DNA from: Protea cynaroides
Lineage: Eukaryota > Streptophyta > Magnoliopsida > Proteales > Proteaceae
Length of the DNA stretch: 64,000 bases
Direction: 5' to 3'
Assembly (NCBI GenBank): GCA_028583415.1
Contig: CM053276.1
Location: 65,300,600 to 65,364,599 of the forward strand
The position numbers and the translations under genes are program-made. Every line of letters starts with the position of its first letter. Position 1 is the stretch's first letter. The notes beneath the pieces were generated by a model. That model was not told where the DNA came from. It ran no database searches and was given only the letters and a program-made list of their open reading frames with translations. Shown here piece after piece: positions 53,818 through 64,000 of this stretch.

Positions 53818-56800
53818 TTAGAAACGTTATAAGCATCTATCTTTCAGCAATTGAACGGGAAGTGGTTTAGGAAAGGCGACCGAAGGGGGCATGCTGCAAG
53901 AGCGTAGGTGAGTGGTAAGCGTAGGAGGCGTGCCCGAAGGCACCTTTACTGTGGATTCCCCCAACCTTGGTTCGATCTAGATACTAAAGAATTAATCCCT
54001 GGTTTCTAAATATTTTTCGCAGATGAATATGACTGGTTCGAGCTTACGCGCTTGCTTTGGGCACCACCCCGGGCACAGCAGAATGAGAAGGCTCAGCGCA
54101 CTAGCCTAGCGCACTCAAGCAGCTCAGTTTGCTTTCCTTTATTCCCGCTAAAGCGCTCTAGTTGGGTTGGGTGACGCGCACACCGCTTGTTGATTGCATT
54201 CGATTTCATAATGGATAGTGAAACTACTAAAGAACGGCAAAGGCATGATTTGCTTTTCCACGGTCGTGGGCATGAATAGCCTTAACAGCAGTATCTTACA
54301 CCTGATCCCGACTCTTGGTACTTAACCAATACGCCGCGCCGGCTCTTCGACCCAGGCTTGGCCCGGTCTGAAGGAAAAAGTAGACCTTGTAGAGAAGCGG
54401 ATAGGAAAGGTAGCCTATAGACTCAAGCGACCAGCTCGGTGAAAACTCACCCCGTATTCCATGTGAGTCAGTTGACTTCGATTAGACGAGTCAACTGAAC
54501 ACAAACTATACCGCCTGGCGCGAGGCAACAATGCTCGACTAGGAGAATAGGAAAGACTTGGCGCTCTTGAGCCGTGCCTTTGTTCCGGCTATAGTCCATT
54601 AGCAAGCGAGTAGGGGAACCGTTCCTTCCATTCAGTAAGGGAATACAAGCATTACGGGGAGTTTTATAGAATATGAATTTGACTCTTCCCAACTCAAGTC
54701 AAGCGAAGCGTAGTGAGGAAGGAGGGGAAGAAAACAAGCGAGAAAGGCTAAGTGAAGTACTTCTCGGGACTTCTCTTTTCTTCTTTCAAATTCTTCTCTT
54801 CTCTTCTTGCTTATCACCGACTTTCCGAGCGTAGTCTGTAGTAGGGAGGGCCATTCTCGCAGGAAGTAGCATACTCATGTTGCCTGCTTTCGTTCCTTTC
54901 GTCTCGAAGGCCGGTTCAGTAATAGTTCAAATCCTTCTAACTGGCTAGTGCATTAAGGATCGAAGACCTCCGGGCCAGCAGTGAACGAAGTGTGAAAGTA
55001 GAGAGAGAAGCGAATAAAAAACCCTCTGCCGGCCAAGCCAAACTCCAGCTAAGCTAATAGTCAACTTGGCTCTTGTGAGTACCGCTGTGAGTTGTGTGCT
55101 CTCCGAAGAGCGCCTAAAAGCTTTTCAAACCGAAGAAAGATGGAGAAAAGATAGAGAAATCTCTCCAGGGAGTTCAGTTACATCAAGAAAGACTAAGATT
55201 GCGTTGGAAGTGCTTCTTTAAAGAAATTACTAATATAATAAGGGGCTCAAAAGAGCAATCCGCGATTGGCTTCAATCTCCACTCTTTCAGAGCCTAAATA
55301 ACTGCGGCCAGAGAGTCAAATAGGTCGGGAAGAAAGAGTCTGAGGTCGGGTTGGACGACATACATCTTGGTTCCACCACCACTAGAGATTGAACATATAT
55401 ATAATCTTTCTTCGAAATTAAATTGATACATACAGAATCTATTCAAATCTTTTTTATCTATTTCATAGTTATAAGCTCTATTAACGCTCACCTCCACCCC
55501 AAGGTGAGGTAGCGCTTGCCATAGTTGCTTGAGCCAAAGGCTCGCTTCTTCGCGGAAGGACTTGCTTGGTTCTTCGCTGGTTAGGGGTTTTCTTCGCTCG
55601 TCCCGACCGGAGCGTCGTTTACCGATTCATTTTCTTACTTGTATTTTATTATTTTTTTGTTGTGCTAAGCCACAAATCACGAAATTGAATAAGTACACAA
55701 ACCCGGAATGCCCCGGTTGACAAATCTTTCCTCTCCCGTTGGTCGAGCTCAGGTGGACTACTATTTTTTTTTATTTCTAACTTGATGAGAGTTGGGCCCC
55801 CGGTGCGGAGCCCTACTTTATCTCCTTACTCAAACTGGAAATCGTGCTTATTTCGTTTTTAAGAAATGGGATAGGGAACTAGGCTAACTACTTCTATTAT
55901 CTTTACCGTTGCTTTTCTTCTCTCTCTCTCTCATTATTTAAATAAATAATTTCCTGAATATTCGTCTTTAAAGGAAGCCCTAACCTATAGCAATAGCGCG
56001 CTCCAAGCATTCCAGCAAGCATGGGTGGCCCGGGTTAGCGAAGGAGTAGGAGCGGAGCAACGGCTGCAAAAGATCAAGCTCAAGAAGAGCCCAAATTCGG
56101 ATATTCCAATCGAGAGTTTGCAAATAAAATAGTAGGCTTGTTTTCTCGGTTGGTTGAATTCGTCCCTAGGTGTATGGAATTAGATTCGGGAGAACAGAAT
56201 AAGGAAGAGCGGCATCCGGATGAGCTGCATTTTGAACTCTTGACTTTGCTACCAACTCTGGCGGCGAATCGGGTTTCATTTCATAAGATGGGTGTCCAGT
56301 GGTTGAATTGAAGCTAGGCAATACGTGAATTGGTGAATTTATGGTGAGTGGAACTCATGGGGCAAGCCCTACTAAGTAAAGGTCCGGTAGAATGAGCTTG
56401 GCCCCGGTAGCTTTTTGAGAGATATCACTCGCGGGCCACGATAGCAATTGTCCCAGCCTTTGCTCGACACTACCCTAACCCACGGGCGGACTCACCCATG
56501 AACACCCCTAACACACCTGACCACTAGCCGGAAAAAGTAGAGGGACGGTTTTGCAGCTGGTTCACTTCGGGAGGGCGAGGTCCACACAGGCAGAGTCCCT
56601 AATAACCAGACCGCAACGCTTCACCCCACTACGACTACTACTACTGCTCACGCTATACGACATGAAGCACGTAGAGTCTTCTCTTCTATAGCTGCGGAAC
56701 GTGCCTTTACACCACTACTTCAAACTAGGGCAGGCCTTTACGTAATATGTAATATGGGTGACCTAATGATAGTGAAGACTCGTTCCGAAGACTTTCTTGC

Positions 56801-56999
56801 CTTAAAAGTGATGGAGGAAGACTAACTACTAACTACGGAATTTCCCTCTTCTTTCAATGCAATGGCAGCTAGTTTACTAGTTCAATGGTAGCTTTCTAGT
56901 TAAAGAAAGAGCATTGTTTAAAGCCGTTCGCCAGCTACCTCTTAGCAATGAGATGTGTGATTGGCTTGGCTATGTTCTGCCTTTCCTTTATTAGGATTA
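53818..56999. other. Organelle-type intergenic stretch, ~3.2 kb
   Basis: No gene recognised. GCGC-rich patches occur at 54096-54185 and near 55995. The minus-strand frame at 55294-55497 (LNRFCMYQFNFEERLYICSI) is unassigned. A CT-run lies at 55917-55932. I found no tRNA cloverleaf by eye. Confidence 0.45.
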
Positions 57000-57128
57000 G
57001 GATTGATACATATTGCCACATAAACCTTAGGCTTTTACAAGATAGTTATTTAGATATCAATATAAAACAAGAATATTGTACATGTCACGCATGATTATAT
57101 ACATCAACACCCCCCTTCAAGCTGAACG
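57000..57128 (-). mobile_element. Ty1/copia 3' LTR start with polypurine tract
   Basis: On the minus strand a polypurine tract (GCTTGAAGGGGGG, complement of 57110-57122) is followed by TGTTGATGTATATAATC, the start of a copia LTR. This junction, a G-run then TGTTG, is a hallmark of plant copia 3' LTRs. Only ~110 bp of LTR remain. Confidence 0.65.
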
Positions 57129-57251
57129 GGGAAGTAGATACATCAGATCGAGTGTTGTTTGTTTTCATATAACCAAAAATCAGACAATGACAGAGCGGCC
57201 TGTGATGGAGATTGAGCGAAACAGAAGGAACGGCGCGCCAAGGAAGAAAAG

Positions 57252-57292
57252 CTGATCGTAGACCACCCTATATAACGGTGGTCGTAGATCAG
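57252..57292. repeat. Inverted pair of the 16-bp motif
   Basis: CTGATCGTAGACCACC (57252-57267), spacer ctatataac, then GGTGGTCGTAGATCAG (57277-57292). The arms CTGA/TCAG and CCACC/GGTGG are complementary, while the 7-bp core TCGTAGA is in the same orientation in both, leaving an unpaired 7/7 internal loop. A further variant follows at ~57304-57318. Confidence 0.85.
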
Positions 57293-57410
57293 CAGCAAGA
57301 AAAGGTTGGCCGTAGATCACTAACGCGCAACGGTGCTCATTGATCAGCTTGACGGAGCCCAAGTGCTTGCTGCTTGCTGCTCGTGGAGCTTGGAGGCGGA
57401 ATTCACTTAA

Positions 57411-57647
57411 ATACTAGCCGACTTCGGTCGACAGCTTCAAGAGCCCAATCCCGCTGCCCAAGGTCCTTCTAATGAAAGGGGGGTCGAGATAAACCAAGAT
57501 GCTCTTTGGGAGGAATTCCTTAAGAGGGAACAAGCCTTAAGGCTAGCAACCATAAAAGAAGGGCTTAAACTGTGGGATCCACTACAGTTCAAGCTGGAAG
57601 AACTCTTTCGTGAGCGCGGGGGGTGCTTGCCCGCTGCTATAAAATGA
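57411..57647 (+). CDS. Unidentified open frame, 78 codons
   Basis: Open from after a stop at 57408 to TGA at 57645. It reads through EINQDALWEEFLKREQALR and ATIKEGLKLWDPLQFKLEEL, a charged helical composition that looks protein-like. There is no ATG in frame near the 5' end, so it may be a fragment of a longer reading frame. I recognise no family. Confidence 0.3.
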   Translation: MLADFGRQLQEPNPAAQGPSNERGVEINQDALWEEFLKREQALRLATIKEGLKLWDPLQFKLEELFRERGGCLPAAIK

Positions 57648-57770
57648 ATCGAAATAGCAGAACGGCTTATAGACCGACGACTCAAATTCATAGGGGCGAA
57701 CCCTTCCCGGTGCATTTCTTCCGACCATTTTTGAAAAGCGCATTGTTTCTCCTCAAATAAAAAAATGACC

Positions 57771-57926
57771 TGGGGAACGCATGAAATAGTTACCTAAACC
57801 AGTAGGTCCTTGAGCGGATCCCACGTTAGCCCCAAGACGTTGGTCTCTAACTATAAAAGTAAATGCTTGAGCTTGAGAAGCTTCTGGGCCAGTGGGCCCG
57901 TCAAACTCACTGGGATAAGCGTATTG
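57771..57926 (-). pseudogene. psbC: Plastid psbC fragment
   Basis: The minus strand encodes AYPSEFDGPTGPEASQAQAF then TFIVRDQRLGANVGSAQGPT and GNYFMRSP, the lumenal-loop region of the photosystem II CP43 protein. Both ends break off within the gene. A single-base deletion near 57,919 lies at its 5' edge. It is plastid-derived DNA, the second such piece here. Confidence 0.88.
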
Positions 57927-60900
57927 AACGTTTATTTGATGGATATTGAAAGCTCATATTCTGATTTTTTCAAATCAGATGCAAGAATAACAACTTAAAC
58001 ATGACTTTTACTTTATGTGGGCGTCTAGTTTATTGCCGGTGACTGGCTTGCTTATACGTCTTTAGGCTGTGGCGGAAAACCGCCAGGCGCACGGCCGTGC
58101 ATTGAGAACTACACTTCCAGCAATAAAACAGAGGACGCGGGCACTTAACTAACACTAACATGAATACCCCTCCTCCGGCTCTCAAAGACAAGAAGGCAAT
58201 GATTGGGGAGCTTCACCCAGAAGCCAGCTGGTTGAGGTTGTTCCCATGGGCCTAGAAAGTTTGTTAGCTTGGTGACAGGTTGGATAGAATGACAAGAGGA
58301 ACACTGTCATAACTGGGATTTGCATCTGCATCTGTCGTTGGTGGTTATTGATCTCGGTCTGACGTTCGGAAAAACTTACAGTTCTCTGGCGCACCTAATG
58401 CGGATCATAGTTCCAGTTCTCGCCGCACTCTTTACCACCACTCCTTGTTACTGCTCTTGCAACGGATCTTGGTACCTGCCTTAACCACTACCCTATCACT
58501 TACACCAATAGTCTCAATAGTCTTTTGGAAAGAGTACGGTAGAGGCGAGCAACAACAATTATGAAGTACGAAGCAGGGTTCACCGGGCAACCGACACCTA
58601 TATGAATGAAGCGGCCCTGACAGGCCCCCTCAATTACCTGGCGATAACACAATTACCTGCCTATCACTAAAATCCCTGGGCGGTATCCCGAAACTGGCTT
58701 TTGCTCGTAAAAGCTCATAGGCTCTTACAACTACACGGCACTCCACTCACCGCCAATGCGGAAGGATGCCGCCGAAAAGAATGGAACGCTGCTTCGCTCT
58801 GCTGGATGCGTCGCGTAGCTCAATCTCCCCCAGGAGGGTCCTCCGGGGGACTACCTCCGATTTTTGGTAGCCGACGCTAGGCTGTACTGGCAATTCAGGT
58901 GCTTCTGTAGCCTTTCTTTGTAAGAGGAGCCGGATTAGGACCAGTTTTCGTGCCCCTTCCTGGGTGAATGGGTTGGGTGCCCAGTACTGACGCTGACTTC
59001 GTACAATTTGTTTTGGGGGGGAAGGAGCCCGACAGGGTCCCCCCACTGACTTGGCCCGGGCCTAAGTGAAAGTGAAGTGGTGGGCCTACCCATCCCAACC
59101 GGGGGTATGCTGGGATTCGCGAAGAGCAGCACCGAGCCTTAGCGTGTTGCACTCCGGAGCACCGGAGCAAGAGGCGCTACTATTGAATAAAAAAATCCTT
59201 TAACAAAGGGGCTGTCGGCTTATATATAGTTCCAATCTTGAACTTTCCTCAGCTTCAATTCTACTGTGACCACCAAAATGGAAAGACTTGGATTCAATGT
59301 ACTCTATAAGCTCGATGTCCTGATCATCTAAATTCAATGGATAGCTAAGTCTGAAAGAGGGGATCGGACTGAGGAATTGTACTGATTGGATATACGAATC
59401 CTCTGTTGTTGATGTGACTGCTCCAACCAGTCTTTGAAGAAGAAACGGTAAGATCCTTACAGCCCCTCATATCATAGAAAGGGACAGGCCCTTCTCGGCA
59501 TGATCCGAGGTTTCTTTGACAAGCGGAGCGATCAAAAAGGGCTTAGCGCAACTATGGGCATTAAGGGAAGGCTTCTCAGTCATTTAGGCACGTATCTTTG
59601 GCACCCCTGCCATAATTAATACTTCTTCCAACATTATGACTTCTTTCGGCAATACTGACTTTCAATGCAAGAATATTTGATTGAAGTCAGTAAGTAAGCT
59701 AATAATAAGAAAGTGCTATCATAAGTATACTGTTAGCAATAAGACTGGGGCCCCGCATCACATCAGAGGCTTATTCCAAATACACACGGAGTACTCTGAA
59801 CCATAAAGTAATCCATTTATCAGCTGAAAAGGCGCCTATGTGAATTTCTCCTTCAGGGCGCCACTCGACCGATAGCTCTGGGGAATTAAGGAAAGCAAAT
59901 AGATGATAGGAATGTGTGCCCATTGCCAAGGCCAGACCCGCGGGGCACCCCATCTTTATCACAAAAGAACATAGGGCTCGACCGCCGAGGGAGACCCCCA
60001 CCTTTGGCTTTTATCCGCTTTCCTTGCGTTATTGTCTCGCTTCGCTCGTATGATTTATGGCTTTTATCTCCACCCGCAGCCTGCTTTAGTGCTTTCGAGC
60101 TTTTAGCCGGAATCAAGACTTGAAAATCAAGCCAAGTGCCATCAAGCTCGCCTACTGACTGATCAGGAGAATTTGAATCGCGGATTCTTGGTTTATGGCT
60201 CGTTCTTTCTACTCGCTCGCAGGCTCGTTCTCTCCACGATAAGGATTTTGCTAACCGACTCCTAGTATTGATACTGAGGGGGAGGGGAGAAAGGCTTCGG
60301 CGATTACCAGATGGAGTTCAAATCTCATCTCACATGGATCGTTACTCCCACCCTATGCAGCCTGTACCGAACCCCAGTCAACCCATTATAATTGTATGCT
60401 TAGTGAGTTATATTAAATGCACTATCTCGTATTTGATACTGATAGCAGTTGATCTTCGAGTAAGGCCCAACTCCTGTCAAGAGCTCATCCAGCTACAATC
60501 CTTGCATCCGCGACTTACGTTTCGCGGAAAGGAGGATCCGGCAATGCCTCTCCAATCATCAAGCTTAGACAACCCCCGATTCCCTTTTTTTTTATTAATA
60601 GTTTTTTTTCGTATTCCTACCGGCCTATCTATTTATATGGGTTAGGCTACAAGGCTCGATTCGTGCTTTCAAGGAGCTATATTCTATCCGTAACCTGAAG
60701 TTACAGGCAAAAATGCGAAAGAAAAATGCCTTTGACACTAACTAGCATTATTCCGGTCAAAAGAAAGCTTTCAGCCCATTGACTTCGCCCAGTATCCTTT
60801 CCAAGTCGATGGCTCGTTGATAACCCGGAACCGTGCTGGTTGACCCGAAATCAGCAGATCCCACGGATCGAGATCGATACCCGCACTAGCACTACCCGTA

Positions 60901-61011
60901 GAGGCAGCGCTTCACCAGGGAAAAAAGCTTAAACTGCCGCTGGTGAATTTGTCTCTCTGACCGGAAAGTTTTTTCTATTCATTTTTAAAACTGAATCGAA
61001 AAAAGCCTTAG
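57927..61011. other. Organelle-type intergenic stretch, ~3.1 kb
   Basis: No gene recognised. A minus-strand frame at 60001-59771 (MGCPAGLALAMGTHSYHLFA, SADKWITLWFRVL) and a plus-strand frame at 60268-60645 have no family I can name. The rest is mosaic, GC about even. Confidence 0.4.
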
Positions 61012-61626
61012 TCCGTTGTTTGGCGCCTTGCTCGGGCGAGTCGCTCAGCCTACGATTCGTTCTGCGCTGAGCCTTATCGAGTGTTAGCATCATTACAGAA
61101 TATCCGTTCCAAACATTGGGAACGGGTTAGAAAGATGGCTGAGAAGCCGGTGAAAGGTAGCAATTATCCTTTAGAGTTTTGGATGAGTAGGGGTTACCCG
61201 ATGGGCCCATACTTGAGAGGGCTCTATATGAGCGCCTATATAAGGGAACATATTAAACCTAAGGAACTCCAGTGGATTCCCGATGAGTTTACCTTTGATG
61301 GAGAGGTAGAGTTCCTAGAGAGGACCATGGTAAGAAACTGGGTCCAATCTTGGTTAAAATATCTCTACTGGTATCATACAACCGCATGGAATGATGAAGC
61401 GACCCTTGAAGAACTGTTCCAACCTCCCGTTGTAGAAGTACATTGGAAGGCCAGAGACGTGAATTCGCAAGAGTTTCGGACTTTTGGGGTTTTTCTATTT
61501 ATTGGCCTAAGATTTTCTATGTTTTTCTGCAAAAATGCTTTTGAAAAATCCGTCATTTATCATCATAGGCCAAAATATTTGAGTTTGAGTAAAAAAATTT
61601 ATTTTTTTATTTATATTTATATATAA
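61012..61626 (+). CDS. Unidentified open frame, ~200 codons
   Basis: Open from after TAG at 61009. The region 61120-61470 looks like real protein: NYPLEFWMSRGYPMGPYLRG, LYMSAYIREHIKPKELQWIP and EFLERTMVRNWVQSWLKYLY, rich in aromatic and charged residues. The last ~40 codons become AT-rich and low-complexity (YIYIYI), so the true frame probably ends near 61,480 where the sequence type changes. No in-frame ATG lies before 61,135. A plasmid, viral or retroelement origin is possible; I do not recognise the family. Confidence 0.35.
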   Translation, partial: SVVWRLARASRSAYDSFCAEPYRVLASLQNIRSKHWERVRKMAEKPVKGSNYPLEFWMSRGYPMGPYLRGLYMSAYIREHIKPKELQWIPDEFTFDGEVEFLERTMVRNWVQSWLKYLYWYHTTAWNDEATLEELFQPPVVEVHWKARDVNSQEFRTFGVFLFIGLRFSMFFCKNAFEKSVIYHHRPKYLSLSKKIYFFIYIYI

Positions 61627-62040
61627 CCGGAAACTAATTCTTTCCCGGGTGAAAATAGCCCCAGTATTAGGGCATTAGTGCCCAAAATGCCCCAGTAGAA
61701 GACTAAAAAATTCCTAAAATGCCCGTGTAGTGTAATATTTACAAAAAATGCCCGGGTTTTGGGTTTCAGAAAGGAAATAAAGGCTCAACGTGGTTAAGCA
61801 AAGGGATAAAAATGGATTGATGGGAACACCAAAAATGGCCTCTCTTCATTTCAAGATTGATCGGTACATCTCGAGTTCTACCGAATTGAACTAAGAGCGC
61901 TTTCTTATCACAATAGATAAGAATAAAACTGTAAAGAAAAGGATTCTATTTTCCCAAAACACCTTGCATGCATATAGTATCATAAAATGAAAGATTATTT
62001 ATGTCCAACTGAAACAACAGCCTCAATTGATCCATCGTTA
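61627..62040. other. Non-coding stretch of nuclear-like composition
   Basis: AT-rich, with aaaatgccc repeated three times at about 61,686, 61,716 and 61,747. It separates the unknown frame from a gypsy fragment. Confidence 0.4.
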
Positions 62041-62255
62041 CTGCCTGAGTGGACTCTAAAGATCAAAGAAGAAATCATAAAGCAACTCAGCGCTGGATTC
62101 TTAGAAGTTTCTGAATACCCAGAATGGCTGGCCAATATAGTACCCGTCCCAAAGAAAGATGGAAGAGTTAGAATGTGCGTGGACTTTAGGGACCTGAATA
62201 AAGCAAGCCCTAAAGAGGATTTCCCATTACCACACATCGATATCCACGTGGCATG
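62041..62255 (+). pseudogene. Gypsy reverse transcriptase fragment, copy 2
   Basis: Plus-strand RT: PEWTLKIKEEIIKQLSAGFL, YPEWLANIVPVPKKDGRVRM, CVDFRDLNKASPKEDFPLPH, then stop. It reaches one motif further than the copy at 50.3 kb and is cut before the palm motif. Confidence 0.85.
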
Positions 62256-62341
62256 ATACGATAGAAAGGGTCGACTTTCACGTGCCTTAGAGGAGAAAGC
62301 AGTTATAAAAGAATTGATCAGTCTTCCGCCGATTAGAGTCA

Positions 62342-62623
62342 ATGCTCATTCTTTTTTCAGTCTCACCACTAGAAGTAGCCTCCAGTGGAGTTTCCCATGT
62401 GCGTACGAACAATGTCGCTGAATACGAAGCTTGCATTGCTGGCCTGAGAGCAGCCCAGGAGCTATCAGGAAAGTGTTTTCAAGTAATTGGAGATTCATTC
62501 TTGGTAATAAGCCTTAGGAGCGGGCAGGGAAAATGGAGATTGGAGAACGAAAAGAAAAAAAGCTTCTACCATGAGTACTTAGAAAAGCTCATGGACCAGT
62601 TCGAAGAAAGAAAGTTTGACTGA
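62342..62623 (+). pseudogene. Gypsy RNase H fragment
   Basis: RTNNVAEYEACIAGLRAAQE and CFQVIGDSFLVIS, then YHEYLEKLMDQFEERKFD, is the RNase H fold segment (NNxAEYEA, GDS) of a Tat-type element. Between it and the RT fragment most of RT is deleted, so this is an internally deleted copy. Confidence 0.8.
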
Positions 62624-62746
62624 CAAGTTAGCGAACTTTTGAAGAAGGGGCTGGCCTAAGGATTTTCCTTTCAGCTCTTTGAGAATTATCCAACTTGAGT
62701 TATAAGTACGAATGATTTTTATTTTTCTTTTTTTTTTTCTTTTTTG

Positions 62747-62900
62747 CGCATTGGGGACGCCGTCTTCGGAAGTAAAGGCTTGCGCCGGGGAGTCAAAAGC
62801 GTCGACCTCCATGAGAGTGGTGAGGAAGCCTTCTTGGGTCATCAGATTAGGCTTTCCGTACGGAACACCGCCGGCTCCGACGATGATGTAGTCGGATTGA
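62747..62900 (-). pseudogene. HOTHEAD-type GMC oxidoreductase exon fragment
   Basis: The minus strand encodes SDYIIVGAG, then GVPYGKPNLMTQEGFLTTLM and EVDAFDSPAQAFTSEDGVPN. This matches the N-terminal FAD-binding region of plant HOTHEAD-like glucose-methanol-choline oxidoreductases, nuclear-encoded proteins. The dinucleotide-binding loop that should lie between VGAG and GVPYG is missing (about 25-30 residues), and the match ends at PNA. A nuclear gene piece thus lies in organelle-type DNA. Confidence 0.7.
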
Positions 62901-64000
62901 GAGCATACCACGTCTGTGCCGAATCCTGTGTTTTAAGAGCTACCTAAAGGTTCCTGGGCTTTTCTGAAGCCCTTTGATTGAAAACCAAACCTTGATCTCG
63001 TCCATTCATTACCATTAGTAGCAGGAGAACGAATCTCGGTGCGGAACCCAATCATCCAGTCACAACGGAGATTCTCCTTTTTTTCCTGATAATTTTTGTG
63101 ATGATTTTCTTTATATATGGGTTGTTGATTTAGGATAATTAGTTGCGTCTTCTCTCCACAAGCATTGAGGACGAATCCCGAAGAGGGGTTCCTGCTGCCA
63201 AAAAAAGCTCTCGTAGAGCTCTGTTTAAGGCTCGAAAAGCCGCAAAAAGTTCCGGTCTTTGGTTTGCCGCTGTAGACGAAGCTCGGTCACCTTCTTCAAG
63301 TCCTCTTCTTCCGATGGAAGGGACGGATCCACGGAAAATAGAAACAAAAGGGGAAGAATGGTTGAATTAAAAGATTGGATTAGTCTTTCTCTACCCACCC
63401 ACCCGCCACCCCTGTTTGAGAGTGATTCAATATCAATGGGGGAGCCTCAAAATAAGGAAGTTGCTTCTTGGAAAAGTGCCTTTTCGCTGCCAAGCCTTTA
63501 TCTTATTTGGTCGGGCAAGAATCCATCCCGGTTTAAGAATTCACCCAATTGGGACATCCATTCTGAACCTGAAACCATTACCAACGAAAAAAGAAAGTGT
63601 TAGAAAGGGGCTTCGAAGAGCCAGAACTCTTAAAAGAGGAAGGATGCAGCGCGGAGTCTGGTCCCTCTTTGACGCCAGCCATCATGGAAACTCTACTCCC
63701 TTCCCTATTTAGGGGTAAAAACGAAAAATAGGATTAATTGAGACCGTCGGGCAAGCTGGTCTTGCTTCTCCACAACCCGGGTCCTGGCCGAAGATGCAAC
63801 CTGCCTTTCCAATAGAGAAGGATGAGGCAACATTCATGGGGATCAACATAGTTCTATGCTCCTCCCTTCCCTGAGAGACAGATATCTTAATGGAAGGAGG
63901 GGGAGACAGCTATAGGCTCGACTGAGACTAGCTACTACGTGTTCCTACCCCCAGATAGTGACGCTTCTTGAAACAATCAATCATCCGTGGAGTAGCAGAG
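62901..64000. other. Organelle-type intergenic stretch to the window end
   Basis: Open frames at 63143-63370 (AAKKSSRRALFKARKAAKSS) and 63259-63603 overlap in different frames and have no recognisable family. I see no repeat or RNA gene. Confidence 0.4.

Noticed and set aside
53880..54000. Possible mitochondrial tRNA near atp4
   Set aside because: A ttggttcgatctag T-arm-like string is present, but no acceptor or anticodon arm could be paired around it.

Overview
The window looks like flowering-plant DNA. About 47.6 kb of nuclear-type sequence is packed with nested LTR retrotransposons and DNA transposons. It is joined to about 16.4 kb of organelle-type sequence, mostly mitochondrial with pieces of plastid and nuclear origin. 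I see no complete, clearly functional host gene. The nearest is a mitochondrial atp4 reading frame whose last residues are replaced.

Nuclear part, left to right. (1) 1-18241 is the 3' end of a Tekay/Del-type chromovirus: integrase C-terminus, chromodomain, polypurine tract and a ~2.95 kb 3' LTR. That LTR is split by a complete minus-strand Ty3/gypsy Tat-type element (3029-17651, perfect CTTGT target duplication). The Tat element carries gag, protease, reverse transcriptase, RNase H and integrase, all decayed. Its long 3' region holds a 77-bp tandem array, an antisense intron-containing gene with a PF04195-like domain, and a 109-bp tandem array. It is itself interrupted by a 2.27 kb solo LTR (11069-13341, TSD GCACG). 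(2) 18242-20408 is non-coding with direct repeats. (3) 20409-21090 is the end of a terminal-inverted-repeat DNA element with a GGT-rich core. It abuts a truncated second Tat-like element (21091 to ~28249), which holds a second solo LTR of the same family (21554-24036). (4) 28250 to ~32100 has no recognised gene. (5) 32115-39767 is a 5' chromovirus LTR followed by a tRNA-iMet-type primer site. It is split by a hAT-like element (32767-39182, 8-bp TSD) that contains other TIR elements, a GGT/CCA-core element, a tRNA-like sequence and a possible captured gene fragment with splice signals. (6) 39768-42809 carries a decayed antisense reading frame. (7) 42810-47271 is a 4.46 kb gypsy LTR with its primer site.

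Organelle-type part (from about 47.6 kb). It contains atp4, nad4 exon 1 with the start of its group II intron, a cox2 fragment, an rrn18 fragment, plastid rpoC2 and psbC fragments, copia and gypsy retrotransposon pieces, and what looks like a nuclear HOTHEAD-type oxidoreductase exon. A 16-bp motif and GCGC-rich palindromes recur through 47.6-57.3 kb. The mosaic fits either plant mitochondrial intergenic DNA or a mitochondrial insertion in the nucleus. A misassembled join at about 47,597 cannot be excluded from sequence alone.

The genes do not form a working system. The window is a record of repeated insertion, truncation and inter-genome transfer.
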